From Bacillota bacterium (GTDB lineage Bacteria > Bacillota > Clostridia > Acetivibrionales > JANLFN01): a DNA stretch of 64,000 nt. The position numbers and the translations under genes were made by a program. The stretch is from NCBI GenBank assembly GCA_023421675.1, contig JAEZTC010000013.1, forward strand, positions 124,001 to 188,000, given 5' to 3'. The notes below the pieces were generated by a model, which worked only from the letters and a program-made list of their open reading frames with translations, did not search any database and was not told the origin of the DNA. Shown in pieces: positions 54,353-61,544 of this stretch (position 1 is its first letter; each line of letters opens with the position of its first letter).

Positions 54353-55377
54353 TTAAACATATACAGGTTCTCGGTCTTTAAAATCTATTACTCTTGTATA
54401 AGCATGAGATATATTGCATTGAACCATGAAATTCTTCACTTTAACCGCTTCTTTATCATTTTCAAATAATTCAAGCCATTTGAACCAATACATATAATTG
54501 CTTATATATTTGGTTGCAACTCCATTAAACCTATTCATCCACTTTTTTAACTTACTGTGAACAGCATTTATATGTTGGATATGGTATATACCTTCTTTAT
54601 GTTTTCCTCTTTTTATACGCTTATGGTCTAATGAGAAATCATGAGCAAATTGAACATAACTCTTATGACTATCAGTACAAAGAATAGAATTATCCCCTAT
54701 ACGACCATCATATAGCCTCTCCAATCTCTGATGTGTCATTCTGCCTTTACATAGTAGTTCCATAATTAAATTACCCTGTCTATCAACGGCAGTAGCAATA
54801 CATACTTGTTCGTTAGAGATTCCTCTCTTTTTAACTTCTTTACCTCTCTTACGAGATTAGCTTGGCATTTTAGAAGGTCTTGTTCCTTTAAAACTTTCAG
54901 TAAAAACACCTCATCAGCCTCAATTACCCCTTCAACAGAACCTATGCCAAAAAATGACCTGATACAATCAAGTATTTTATGTCTCCAAAAGAAACTTGTT
55001 GCAATATTTATCTCTACAATTTTGGCACTCTTTCTAATAGAATAACCTGCAATCATACATTTAGCATATTTAAGCCATTTATCTAATGATTTTCTGCTTT
55101 TATAAGTAGCAGAATTTGTGAAGTCGGTAAAAGTCTTATTACAACATTTGCAAATATACCGTTGTTTACCTTTATACTTTCCGTTTCTTGATACAGTTTC
55201 AGCACTACAATGTGGGCAGACTTTTCCCTTGGCAAATCTAAACTCCTTGACTTCTTGTGTCACTTGACCTACTTGTGAACCTAATACGAGCATTTCTTCT
55301 AAATAAGAAAGCAACTGCTCTTGTTGATATACTGATAGTTTTTGAATATCTGAAATCAAAGATTTAATATTTTCCAT
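54353..55377 (-). pseudogene. IS1595-family (ISXO2-like) transposase, inactivated
   Basis: Starts at ATG 55377 after GGAGGTCACATT. The first part has a zinc ribbon (KVCPHCSAETVSRNGK ... YICKCCNKTFTDF) and the first catalytic Asp region VEADEVF. A 1-nt loss in a T-run near 54902-54906 shifts the frame; in the shifted frame (ESFKGTRPSKMPS...) a TAA at 54857-54859 follows, then SRKRGKEVKKRGISNEQVC leads to the second part with LCTDSHKSY (second Asp) and HINAVHSKLKKWMNRFNGVATKY (third acidic/Asn position). So one frameshift plus one nonsense codon kill an otherwise full-length gene of about 340 codons. Confidence 0.9.
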
Positions 55378-55462
55378 AATGTGACCTCCAAACCTATATA
55401 TTCCTTTCTTATAGAATATTATCAAAAACATATTAATTTCAACATTTACTTAAAACATAGCC

Positions 55463-55470
55463 AAATATTA
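55463..55470 (+). repeat. Target site duplication, right copy
   Basis: AAATATTA, identical to 53761-53768. Confidence 0.9.
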
Positions 55471-55481
55471 AAAAATAATCC

Positions 55482-55502
55482 TGCTGAGTTTAGCAGGATT
55501 TA
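55482..55502. terminator. Terminator next to the 48-aa gene
   Basis: ATCCTGCT-GAGTT-(T)AGCAGGAT stem, A-rich on the left and T-rich on the right; in the reverse direction it lies just after the stop of the 48-aa gene. Confidence 0.75.
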
Positions 55503-55506
55503 ATTT

Positions 55507-55653
55507 TTATGCTGTTTTTTGCAGTTCGATCATACTTAAGTCAACCCATTTGACATAGCCGACATCGATATAAAGCAGTGCTTCATTTTCGTTTGTAATA
55601 AGCACAACTGCGATGTGATTAAGGTATTTTACCTTTTCGCCTATACATAACAT
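55507..55653 (-). CDS. Small protein of 48 aa, unknown
   Basis: ATG 55651-55653 with the site GGAGCTGATTTT. The product (MLCIGEKVKYLNHIAVVLIT ... VKWVDLSMIELQKTA) has a beta-rich pattern: a KVKY strand, AVVLIT, ALLYIDVGYVKWVD. A ribosome site, a good start and a terminator directly downstream make it likely to be real. No family recognised; the alternating pattern could be a small SH3-like or barrel domain. Confidence 0.6.
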   Translation of the reverse strand: MLCIGEKVKYLNHIAVVLITNENEALLYIDVGYVKWVDLSMIELQKTA

Positions 55654-55940
55654 AAAATCAGCTCCAATCCGTTGGAATAATTTCTATCCTTGTATTATAA
55701 ATATCGTCATATTAAGTATTTACTTTAGGCCTTTTTGCAGGTATGCCTGTTAACAAAGAGACTGGTTTTGCAGGATTATAAAGCTCAAAAATTAAAATGC
55801 TATTTGAACATATATTTACTAAAAAACTAGAATGCAATAAAACCTAGCAATTTAAGCTATTACCCTTTTCTGTTTAAAGGTGATTCAAAACTAAAATGCA
55901 AGTTGAAATATTACTGCTTGCATTATTGATTAAATGCCTA
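55654..55940. other. Intergenic DNA upstream of the glnA promoter
   Basis: No gene seen. AATGCAAG (55895-55902) and CTTGCATT (55917-55924) form an 8-bp inverted repeat 14 nt apart, 17 nt before the glnA -35, a possible operator. Confidence 0.4.
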
Positions 55941-56072
55941 TTGCATATTAACATATATGTGTTATAATAAAACATAATATGATTTTTATAATATATTCGG
56001 TGTTGGGCATAACTAAATGTGATTTGACTGGACAAAGGCGTTCATGATGGAATAATAAATTCCGGTGAACGC
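55941..56072 (+). promoter_or_regulatory. glnA promoter and structured leader
   Basis: -35 TTGCAT (55941-55946), 16 nt, -10 TATAAT (55963-55968). The leader of about 150 nt contains a strong nested hairpin: GCGTTCA (56038-56044) / TGAACGC (56066-56072) around GGAAT/ATTCC with loop AATAA. No T-run follows, so it is not a simple terminator. It may be a target for post-transcriptional control of glnA. Confidence 0.6.
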
Positions 56073-56122
56073 TATATTATATTTCTGACCTGAAAATTGT
56101 TTAAAGTAAGGAGTGTTATATT

Positions 56123-57457
56123 ATGTCAGGGTATTCTAAACAAGATATTATAGGTATTGCAAAGGAACAAGGCGTTAAATTCATACGTCTGCAGTTTACC
56201 GATATTTTCGGTATTTTGAAAAATGTTGCAATTACCATAGATCAGCTTGAGAAAGCAATGGACAATAAGTGTATGTTTGATGGTTCTTCAATAGAAGGTT
56301 TTGTTAGAATTGAGGAATCGGATATGTACTTAAGACCTGATCCGAGCACATTTGTTATTTTCCCATGGAGACCGCAGACAGGTAAGGTTGCAAGACTTAT
56401 TTGCGATGTTTATAATCCTGATGGAACACCCTTTGCCGGAGATCCCAGATTTGCCCTTAAGCGTGCTATGCAAAAGGCTAAGGATATGGGATATGATACT
56501 TTTAATGTTGGCCCTGAATGTGAATTTTTCCTCTTCCTGAACGATAACGAAGGTAACCCTACAACTAAAACCCATGATAATGGCGGTTACTTTGATTTGG
56601 GTCCCGTTGATTTAGGCGAAAATGCAAGAAGAGATATGTGTCTTATGCTTGAGGAGATGGGTTTTGAGATTGAAGCATCACATCACGAGGTAGCACCTGG
56701 ACAACATGAAATTGATTTTAAGTATGATGAAGCGTTGAAGGCTGCTGATGCAATATTAACCTTTAAGCTGGTTGTAAAAACAATTGCTCAAAGGCATGGA
56801 CTTCATGCAACCTTTATGCCAAAGCCTTTATACGGTATTAACGGTTCAGGTATGCACACCAATGTATCGTTGTTTAAAGAGGGCAAAAATGCTTTTTATG
56901 ATGAGAAGGATCCGGTTCAGCTAAGCCAGGAAGCATACTGGTTTATAGGTGGTTTAATGAAACATATTAAATCTATAGCAGCGCTTACAAATCCTATCGT
57001 GAATTCATATAAAAGACTTGTACCGGGTTATGAAGCACCGGTTTACATTGCCTGGTCAGCAAGAAACCGAAGTCCTCTTATCAGAATACCTGCAGCAAGA
57101 GGCATGTCAACAAGAATAGAACTGAGATGTCCGGACCCATCATGTAATCCTTATCTTGCACTTGCAGCGATACTTACCGCGGGTCTTGATGGAATTGCAA
57201 ATAAGATTGAACCGCCGGAATCAACCGATACCAATATTTTTGAAATGAATGAATTACAGAGGAAAGAGGCTGGAATAGATTCACTTCCAGGCAGTCTTAA
57301 GCATGCGATAGATGAACTTTCTAAGAGTGAACTTGTAAAGGAAGTTCTTGGAGTCCACATTTTTGATAAATATATAGAAGCAAAGAATAACGAATGGGAC
57401 AGCTACAGAACAAAGATCAGTCAATGGGAAGTAGATGAGTATTTAAACAAGTATTAA
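56123..57457 (+). CDS. glnA: Glutamine synthetase, type I
   Basis: 444 residues, the length of the GSI-alpha class without the adenylylation insertion. Makes glutamine from glutamate, ammonia and ATP as a dodecamer. Beta-grasp N-terminal domain (MFDGSSIEGFVRIEESDMYL), metal site GPECEFFLF, ATP site NGSGMHTNVSLF, and NRSPLIRIPAARGMSTRIELRCPDPSCNPYL. RBS GTAAGGAG. It precedes an ANTAR regulator gene, the arrangement seen in several Clostridia where the ANTAR protein acts by antitermination. Confidence 0.97.
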   Translation: MSGYSKQDIIGIAKEQGVKFIRLQFTDIFGILKNVAITIDQLEKAMDNKCMFDGSSIEGFVRIEESDMYLRPDPSTFVIFPWRPQTGKVARLICDVYNPDGTPFAGDPRFALKRAMQKAKDMGYDTFNVGPECEFFLFLNDNEGNPTTKTHDNGGYFDLGPVDLGENARRDMCLMLEEMGFEIEASHHEVAPGQHEIDFKYDEALKAADAILTFKLVVKTIAQRHGLHATFMPKPLYGINGSGMHTNVSLFKEGKNAFYDEKDPVQLSQEAYWFIGGLMKHIKSIAALTNPIVNSYKRLVPGYEAPVYIAWSARNRSPLIRIPAARGMSTRIELRCPDPSCNPYLALAAILTAGLDGIANKIEPPESTDTNIFEMNELQRKEAGIDSLPGSLKHAIDELSKSELVKEVLGVHIFDKYIEAKNNEWDSYRTKISQWEVDEYLNKY

Positions 57458-57531
57458 TTTTAACAATTAGAATAAGATATACAAATGTAGCCAAAGATGG
57501 TTATATGCTTTATTATAAAGAGGCAAAGTTT

Positions 57532-57567
57532 AAGCCGAACCTTATGGTTTGGCTTTGTCCTTTTTTT
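57532..57567 (+). terminator. Terminator/attenuator between glnA and the ANTAR gene
   Basis: AAGCCGAACC-TTAT-GGTTTGGCTT (57532-57555; one G-T pair) followed by TGTCC and T7 (57561-57567). Confidence 0.85.
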
Positions 57568-57597
57568 GAATACTATTATATATATTGAGGTGTTTTC

Positions 57598-58173
57598 ATG
57601 GAATCTGTGAGGATACTTGTAGCCATGGGAAATGATGCAACAGCCATAAAAATGAAAATGATATTGTCTGAAAGCGGATATACAGTAGTTGATGTAGCAA
57701 AAGAGGGCAATGAATGTTTAAGAAAGCTGCGGACCTTGAGGCCTGATTTGGCTGTTTTAGACTATTCTCTTCCTATGCTTAACGGTTACGAGGTGTCAAA
57801 GGTTGCTGTTGAAGATGGAATCTGTGATGTAATGCTTGTAATTGGCGAAGCACAGAAAAATGATATAAACATTATTGAAGGAGTAGGTTCTTTTGTTTGT
57901 ATGGCAAAGCCTTTGAATAGAATGAATCTGATTAATACCATTGATCTTATGGTAAAAAACAGACGAAGAATCAAGGCTCTTGAAGATGAGATAAAGGATT
58001 TGAGAGAAAACCTTGATACCAGAAAAGAGGTTGAAAGAGCAAAGGGAATACTCATGAAAAATCTTAATCTTACAGAACCTGAGGCGTTCAAGAGAATTCA
58101 GAAGCAAAGTATGGACCGCGGAATACCTATGAAGGAAATAGCAAAGGCAATAATTCTGGCATATGATATTTAG
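57598..58173 (+). CDS. Response regulator with ANTAR RNA-binding domain
   Basis: 191 residues. Receiver domain at 1-120 with the phosphoacceptor Asp in LAVLDYSLPMLNGYE (about 55) and the Lys of MAKPLNR; the usual N-terminal acidic pair is reduced to VAMGND. A short coiled coil (RRRIKALEDEIKDLRENLD) joins the ANTAR domain with ERAKGILMKNLNLTEPEAFKRIQKQSMDRGIPMKEIA. ANTAR proteins bind paired hairpins in RNA and prevent termination. Next to glnA it resembles clostridial NitR/GlnR, so nitrogen control is likely. Confidence 0.92.
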   Translation: MESVRILVAMGNDATAIKMKMILSESGYTVVDVAKEGNECLRKLRTLRPDLAVLDYSLPMLNGYEVSKVAVEDGICDVMLVIGEAQKNDINIIEGVGSFVCMAKPLNRMNLINTIDLMVKNRRRIKALEDEIKDLRENLDTRKEVERAKGILMKNLNLTEPEAFKRIQKQSMDRGIPMKEIAKAIILAYDI

Positions 58174-58196
58174 ACAGAATTATTTTAGGGGGACGC

Positions 58197-58907
58197 ATGG
58201 CAAAACCATTAATTGGGGTTACTCCTTGTTATGATTATGACAATAGAACAACATATATAAAGTATGGCTACTGTGAAGGTCTGAACGAAGCAGGAGCTGT
58301 TTCTTTTCTTATACCGGCTGTGACGAATGAACTAATTCTTGATGAGATTTTTGAAAGTTTAGATGGATTGCTGTTATCTGGCGGACCTGATATAGATGCA
58401 AGATTGTATAATGAAGAGAATCTTCCTTTTAATGATTGTATCAGTCCATTACGAGATAATCTTGAGTTGTACCTGGCAAAGAAGGCACTTGAGTCAGGAA
58501 AACCGGTTTTAGGTATATGCAGAGGCATACAGATAATGAATGTTGCAGCTGGTGGAACTCTTTATCAGGACATAGGTTCCCAAATAACCTCAAGCACTGT
58601 TCTAAAGCATTCTCAGCAGGCACCAAAGTGGCATCCCACACACGATATCAGGGTAAGTCAAGGTTCAAAGGTATGGAAGGTATTTAAGAAACCGGTCATA
58701 TCTGTTAATACTTTTCACCATCAGGCTATAAAGGATGTCGCAGCATGGTTTGTTGTAACATCAACTACCTCGGATGGGGTTATAGAATCAATAGAACATA
58801 CCGAGCACCCTTTTGCTGTTGGAATCCAGTGGCATCCTGAACTCATGTGGGAGACATCTCCCGAGCAGCTAAATCTGTTCAAACTCTTTGTTGATAGCTG
58901 CAGATAG
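58197..58907 (+). CDS. Class I glutamine amidotransferase-like hydrolase (peptidase C26, PuuD-like)
   Basis: 236 residues, 23 nt after the ANTAR gene. Begins PLIGVTPCYDYDN; LLLSGGPDIDARLY, the nucleophile Cys in VLGICRGIQIMNVAAGG, and the terminal His-Pro-Glu in AVGIQWHPELMWE complete the catalytic triad. Relatives hydrolyse gamma-glutamyl-GABA or related gamma-glutamyl amides. In this context it may recycle gamma-glutamyl compounds in nitrogen metabolism; the true substrate is not deducible. Confidence 0.9.
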   Translation: MAKPLIGVTPCYDYDNRTTYIKYGYCEGLNEAGAVSFLIPAVTNELILDEIFESLDGLLLSGGPDIDARLYNEENLPFNDCISPLRDNLELYLAKKALESGKPVLGICRGIQIMNVAAGGTLYQDIGSQITSSTVLKHSQQAPKWHPTHDIRVSQGSKVWKVFKKPVISVNTFHHQAIKDVAAWFVVTSTTSDGVIESIEHTEHPFAVGIQWHPELMWETSPEQLNLFKLFVDSCR

Positions 58908-58909
58908 TA

Positions 58910-59419
58910 TCATTCCTCTTTCACAATCGCATAAATACAGCTGTCCTCTATAATATCATTTTTTACAACACTGTTTTTTAGAATTCCTTCCAGCTTGAAA
59001 CCCGCCTTTTCTAGGGCCTTCCTGGAGCCTGTGTTTCTTGCAAACGGCTCGGCATATATTCTTACAATATTGAAATTCTTAAAAGCATATTCAACAATTT
59101 TTTTTATTGCTTCTGTCATTATACCTTTTCCCCAGTATTCCTCGGCAATATAATAGCCAAATTCTGCACTTTTTCTATACACATCGTCTTTGGGGAAAAA
59201 GGCAATACTTCCTGCTACCTTTCCATCAATCTCTATAGCAAACATTGTAGTGCTGTCTTTAGCCGCAGATATGAATTCTTCAGCATTTTTAAGAGAATAT
59301 GGATGGGGAAACCCATCTCTCAAATTATCGTAGATTTTTTTATTGTTAGCTATTTCGGCAAGCCTTGGAGCATCTGAATCCTGCCACTGTCTTAATGTAA
59401 ATTTTTCTGTACTTATCAA
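58910..59419 (-). CDS. GNAT-family N-acetyltransferase (RimJ/RimL-like)
   Basis: 169 residues, TTG start after AGGAGGAGAGG. GNAT core with the acetyl-CoA loop IAEEYWGKGIMTEAIKKIVEYAF and the terminal RNTGSRKALEKAGFKLEG motif of RimJ/RimL-type enzymes. Substrate could be a ribosomal protein N terminus, an amino acid or a small molecule. Convergent with the C26 hydrolase, 2 nt apart. Confidence 0.88.
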   Translation of the reverse strand: MISTEKFTLRQWQDSDAPRLAEIANNKKIYDNLRDGFPHPYSLKNAEEFISAAKDSTTMFAIEIDGKVAGSIAFFPKDDVYRKSAEFGYYIAEEYWGKGIMTEAIKKIVEYAFKNFNIVRIYAEPFARNTGSRKALEKAGFKLEGILKNSVVKNDIIEDSCIYAIVKEE

Positions 59420-59651
59420 TTTACCTCTCCTCCTTTTGAAAACATAATATGTAATAGTTCTACAATCTCAACCAAGTCGGGATAAAGAAACGGAATACTG
59501 CCCTCAGAAAAAAAGTAATTTAAAAAATCATATCATAATTATACAAAAATGAAATACTTTCGCTAAATCCTGGATATATAAATCTTATTGGATAATGCTC
59601 AGAAATATGGTAACATTTTTTTATTGTATATAGTTCGGAGGGGTTTGTTAT

Positions 59652-60458
59652 ATGGATACTGTCCTTAAGTATATAAATGATTTTTTTCAAAGTAAGTCCG
59701 ATGCACTTGGAAAACTGATCGCAACCATATTAATTATTGCTATAGCTTTTATTGTTGTAAAAATAGGGAAGTTTCTTATTAAAAAGTTTTTTGAAAAGAG
59801 AAAGAAAATAAAGTATATAGCAAACAACAAAAAACTGGATACAATGTCAAGCCTTATAATCAGCATTTTCAAGTATACTGTCTATATAATTGCTGTTGTG
59901 ACAATTTGCAGTGAAGTTTTCCAGCTCAAATCAATTCTGGCAGCTGCCGGAATTGGAGGCGTTGCCATAGGCTTTGGTGCTCAGAGCCTTATTAAAGATA
60001 TTATTTCAGGATTTTTTATTGTTTTTGAAAACCAGTATTCTGTAGGTGATCTTATTACGGTTGATTCAATGACGGGTGTTGTTGAAGAAATGGAGTTAAG
60101 ACTTACAAAGCTTCGTAATGCTAATGGAGACCTTCACATGATACCTAATGGAGAAATTAAAAAGATGACAAATCACACAAGGGGCTCTAAACTGGCAATT
60201 ATAGACATACATTTGCCTTATAACACTGATGTTGAAAAAGCTATAGAAATAGCTAACAATATATGCTTGAGAGTACGCGAAGAGTTTGATACTATCATAG
60301 AAAAACCATCAGTTTTAGGAATCACTGAGATGAACAAGGATGGAATCAATCTCAGGATAACTGCAAAGACGAAGCCCAATGAGCAGGGACCAATTGAAAG
60401 AAGAATAAGATACCTGCTATCAACTGAATATAGAGAAAATAATGTTATAAAAGCTTAG
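59652..60458 (+). CDS. Small-conductance mechanosensitive channel (MscS family)
   Basis: 268 residues, ATG after TTCGGAGGGG. Three helices: about 18-42, 68-90, and the pore helix with the Gly/Ala pattern ILAAAGIGGVAIGFGAQSLIKDI at 95-120. The beta domain (GDLITVDSMTGVVEEMELRLTKLR) and alpha/beta C-terminal part follow. Releases solutes on hypo-osmotic shock. The next gene, DUF951, is often beside this channel in Firmicutes. Confidence 0.92.
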   Translation: MDTVLKYINDFFQSKSDALGKLIATILIIAIAFIVVKIGKFLIKKFFEKRKKIKYIANNKKLDTMSSLIISIFKYTVYIIAVVTICSEVFQLKSILAAAGIGGVAIGFGAQSLIKDIISGFFIVFENQYSVGDLITVDSMTGVVEEMELRLTKLRNANGDLHMIPNGEIKKMTNHTRGSKLAIIDIHLPYNTDVEKAIEIANNICLRVREEFDTIIEKPSVLGITEMNKDGINLRITAKTKPNEQGPIERRIRYLLSTEYRENNVIKA

Positions 60459-60508
60459 CGTGCCGCTAGTATAATTAATTAAGCATGTTGGGTTAATGGA
60501 GGATCTTT

Positions 60509-60715
60509 ATGGCTGACAGATTTTCTGTAGGAGATATAGTGGAACTTAAAAAAGAACACCCTTGCGGAAGCAAGCAATGGGAAGTAACAAGGACGGGGGC
60601 CGACTTCCGTATCAGATGTGTTGGCTGTGATCATCAGGTTATGCTTCCAAGGCCCAAATTTGAAAAGAGTGTTAAGAAGATTATTAAGTCGGTTCTGAAT
60701 GAAAATGATAATTAA
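60509..60715 (+). CDS. DUF951 protein (YyzM-like)
   Basis: 68 residues, ATG after ATGGAGGAT. FSVGDIVELKKEHPCGSKQWEVTRTGADFRIRC, then CVGCDHQVMLPRPKFEK, is the DUF951 signature; small beta-barrel-like protein with a Cys-x2-Cys that may bind metal. Function unknown. 50 nt after the MscS gene. Confidence 0.9.
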   Translation: MADRFSVGDIVELKKEHPCGSKQWEVTRTGADFRIRCVGCDHQVMLPRPKFEKSVKKIIKSVLNENDN

Positions 60716-60806
60716 GAAATAACTTGAAAATGTATAATATGAAAGATAATCTGGCTAAAATCTTATTAAAGAAAGTTTCATATAATTTTTAGCCGGAGGA
60801 ACATTA

Positions 60807-61091
60807 ATGGAAACATTCAATGGCAGTGATGAATTTGAAAAAGTAATGAAAGAGTACCTGAAACAAGGCAAGGAAAAGCTTGAAAAGGATTTAACAGGTA
60901 CGCGTGAAGCTATAAAACTTATTGCAGTTGATAAGACCCGTGATTTTGTGAATATAGTGGATAAGGGATTTGAGAAGGAAGAGCGTGACTTTTTGGTTTT
61001 ACAGATAATGTCCTGCATGTACCAGTCTTTTTGTTATGGCTATGGCATAGGAAAAATGGAGGGACGGACAAGTAATAGGGTCTTTCTATGA
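60807..61091 (+). CDS. Uncharacterised helical protein (94 aa)
   Basis: ATG after CCGGAGGAAC. Charged, mostly alpha-helical (KVMKEYLKQGKEKLEKDLTG) with a Cys- and aromatic-rich C-terminal part (LQIMSCMYQSFCYGYGIGKME). No signal peptide or known domain. Free-standing between DUF951 and the ilv leader, probably its own unit. Confidence 0.6.
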   Translation: METFNGSDEFEKVMKEYLKQGKEKLEKDLTGTREAIKLIAVDKTRDFVNIVDKGFEKEERDFLVLQIMSCMYQSFCYGYGIGKMEGRTSNRVFL

Positions 61092-61166
61092 TAAAACCGG
61101 CTATTGGACAGTAATTATATATCAAAAATCATGCATTTTTTTTTATAGAGGATAATCAAAAACGTG

Positions 61167-61195
61167 TTGACATTATATTAAGTGGTTGGTAAAAT
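61167..61195 (+). promoter_or_regulatory. Promoter of the ilv operon
   Basis: -35 TTGACA (61167-61172), 17-nt spacer, -10 TAAAAT (61190-61195). Drives the T-box leader below. Confidence 0.8.
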
Positions 61196-61249
61196 TAATT
61201 CAATTATACGGAAGTAATAAAACACAATACTGATAACTGTACTAATATA

Positions 61250-61522
61250 ATAAAGGCTGCGAAGGAATAAAAATGCGTGTAGAAGCCTCAAGAGAGCCGG
61301 TGGTTGGTGCGAACCGGTGCAGAAACAGCATATATAGCTCATTCCTGAGCCCCGTTGGTGAATCATAGTAAGCAGCGGCGTTGGACTACGTTATAGCCCG
61401 GATAAGGTAAGTTACTTATTCAGAGAATATGCTATATTAGCATATTAAAACAGGGTGGTACCGCGTAGGTCTATTTATCCCTTCGTCCCTGCATTAATGC
61501 TGCAGGAATGAAGGGATTTTCA
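61250..61522 (+). promoter_or_regulatory. T-box riboswitch leader of ilvB, likely Ile-specific
   Basis: Stem I closes with GCTGC (61256-61260) / GCAGC (61372-61376); the distal part has AGAGAGCCGG and GGTTGGTGCGAACCGG. The T-box AGGGTGGTACCGCG (61452-61465) forms the antiterminator that pairs with uncharged tRNA. The alternative is a strong terminator, ATCCCTTC...GAAGGGAT (61477-61517) with T-run. In the specifier-loop position, GTGA-ATC-ATAGTAA, the codon ATC (61362-61364) fits tRNA-Ile, matching the genes it controls. Low charged-Ile tRNA would turn the operon on. Confidence 0.9.
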
Positions 61523-61544
61523 TATATTTAGGAGCGTGTATATT

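Larger units (their letters stand above)
53769..55462 (-). mobile_element. IS1595-family insertion element with passenger gene
   Basis: 1694 bp. Left end GGCTATGTTTTAATATAGTG (53769 on) and, inverted, right end GGCTATGTTTTAAGTAAATG (55462 backwards) match at 24 of the first 29 positions. Both ends are flanked by the same 8-bp target copy AAATATTA (53761-53768 and 55463-55470), the duplication size of IS1595 elements. Inside, on the reverse strand, are a decayed ISXO2-like transposase and an intact NTF2-like gene. Intact ends and a perfect duplication suggest a fairly recent insertion; the dead transposase means it now needs help from a related copy to move. Confidence 0.92.

Noticed and set aside
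56038..56072. Canonical ANTAR two-hairpin target in the glnA leader
   Set aside because: Only one hairpin, loop AATAA of five bases without the A1/G4 hexaloop; kept only as an unspecified leader structure.
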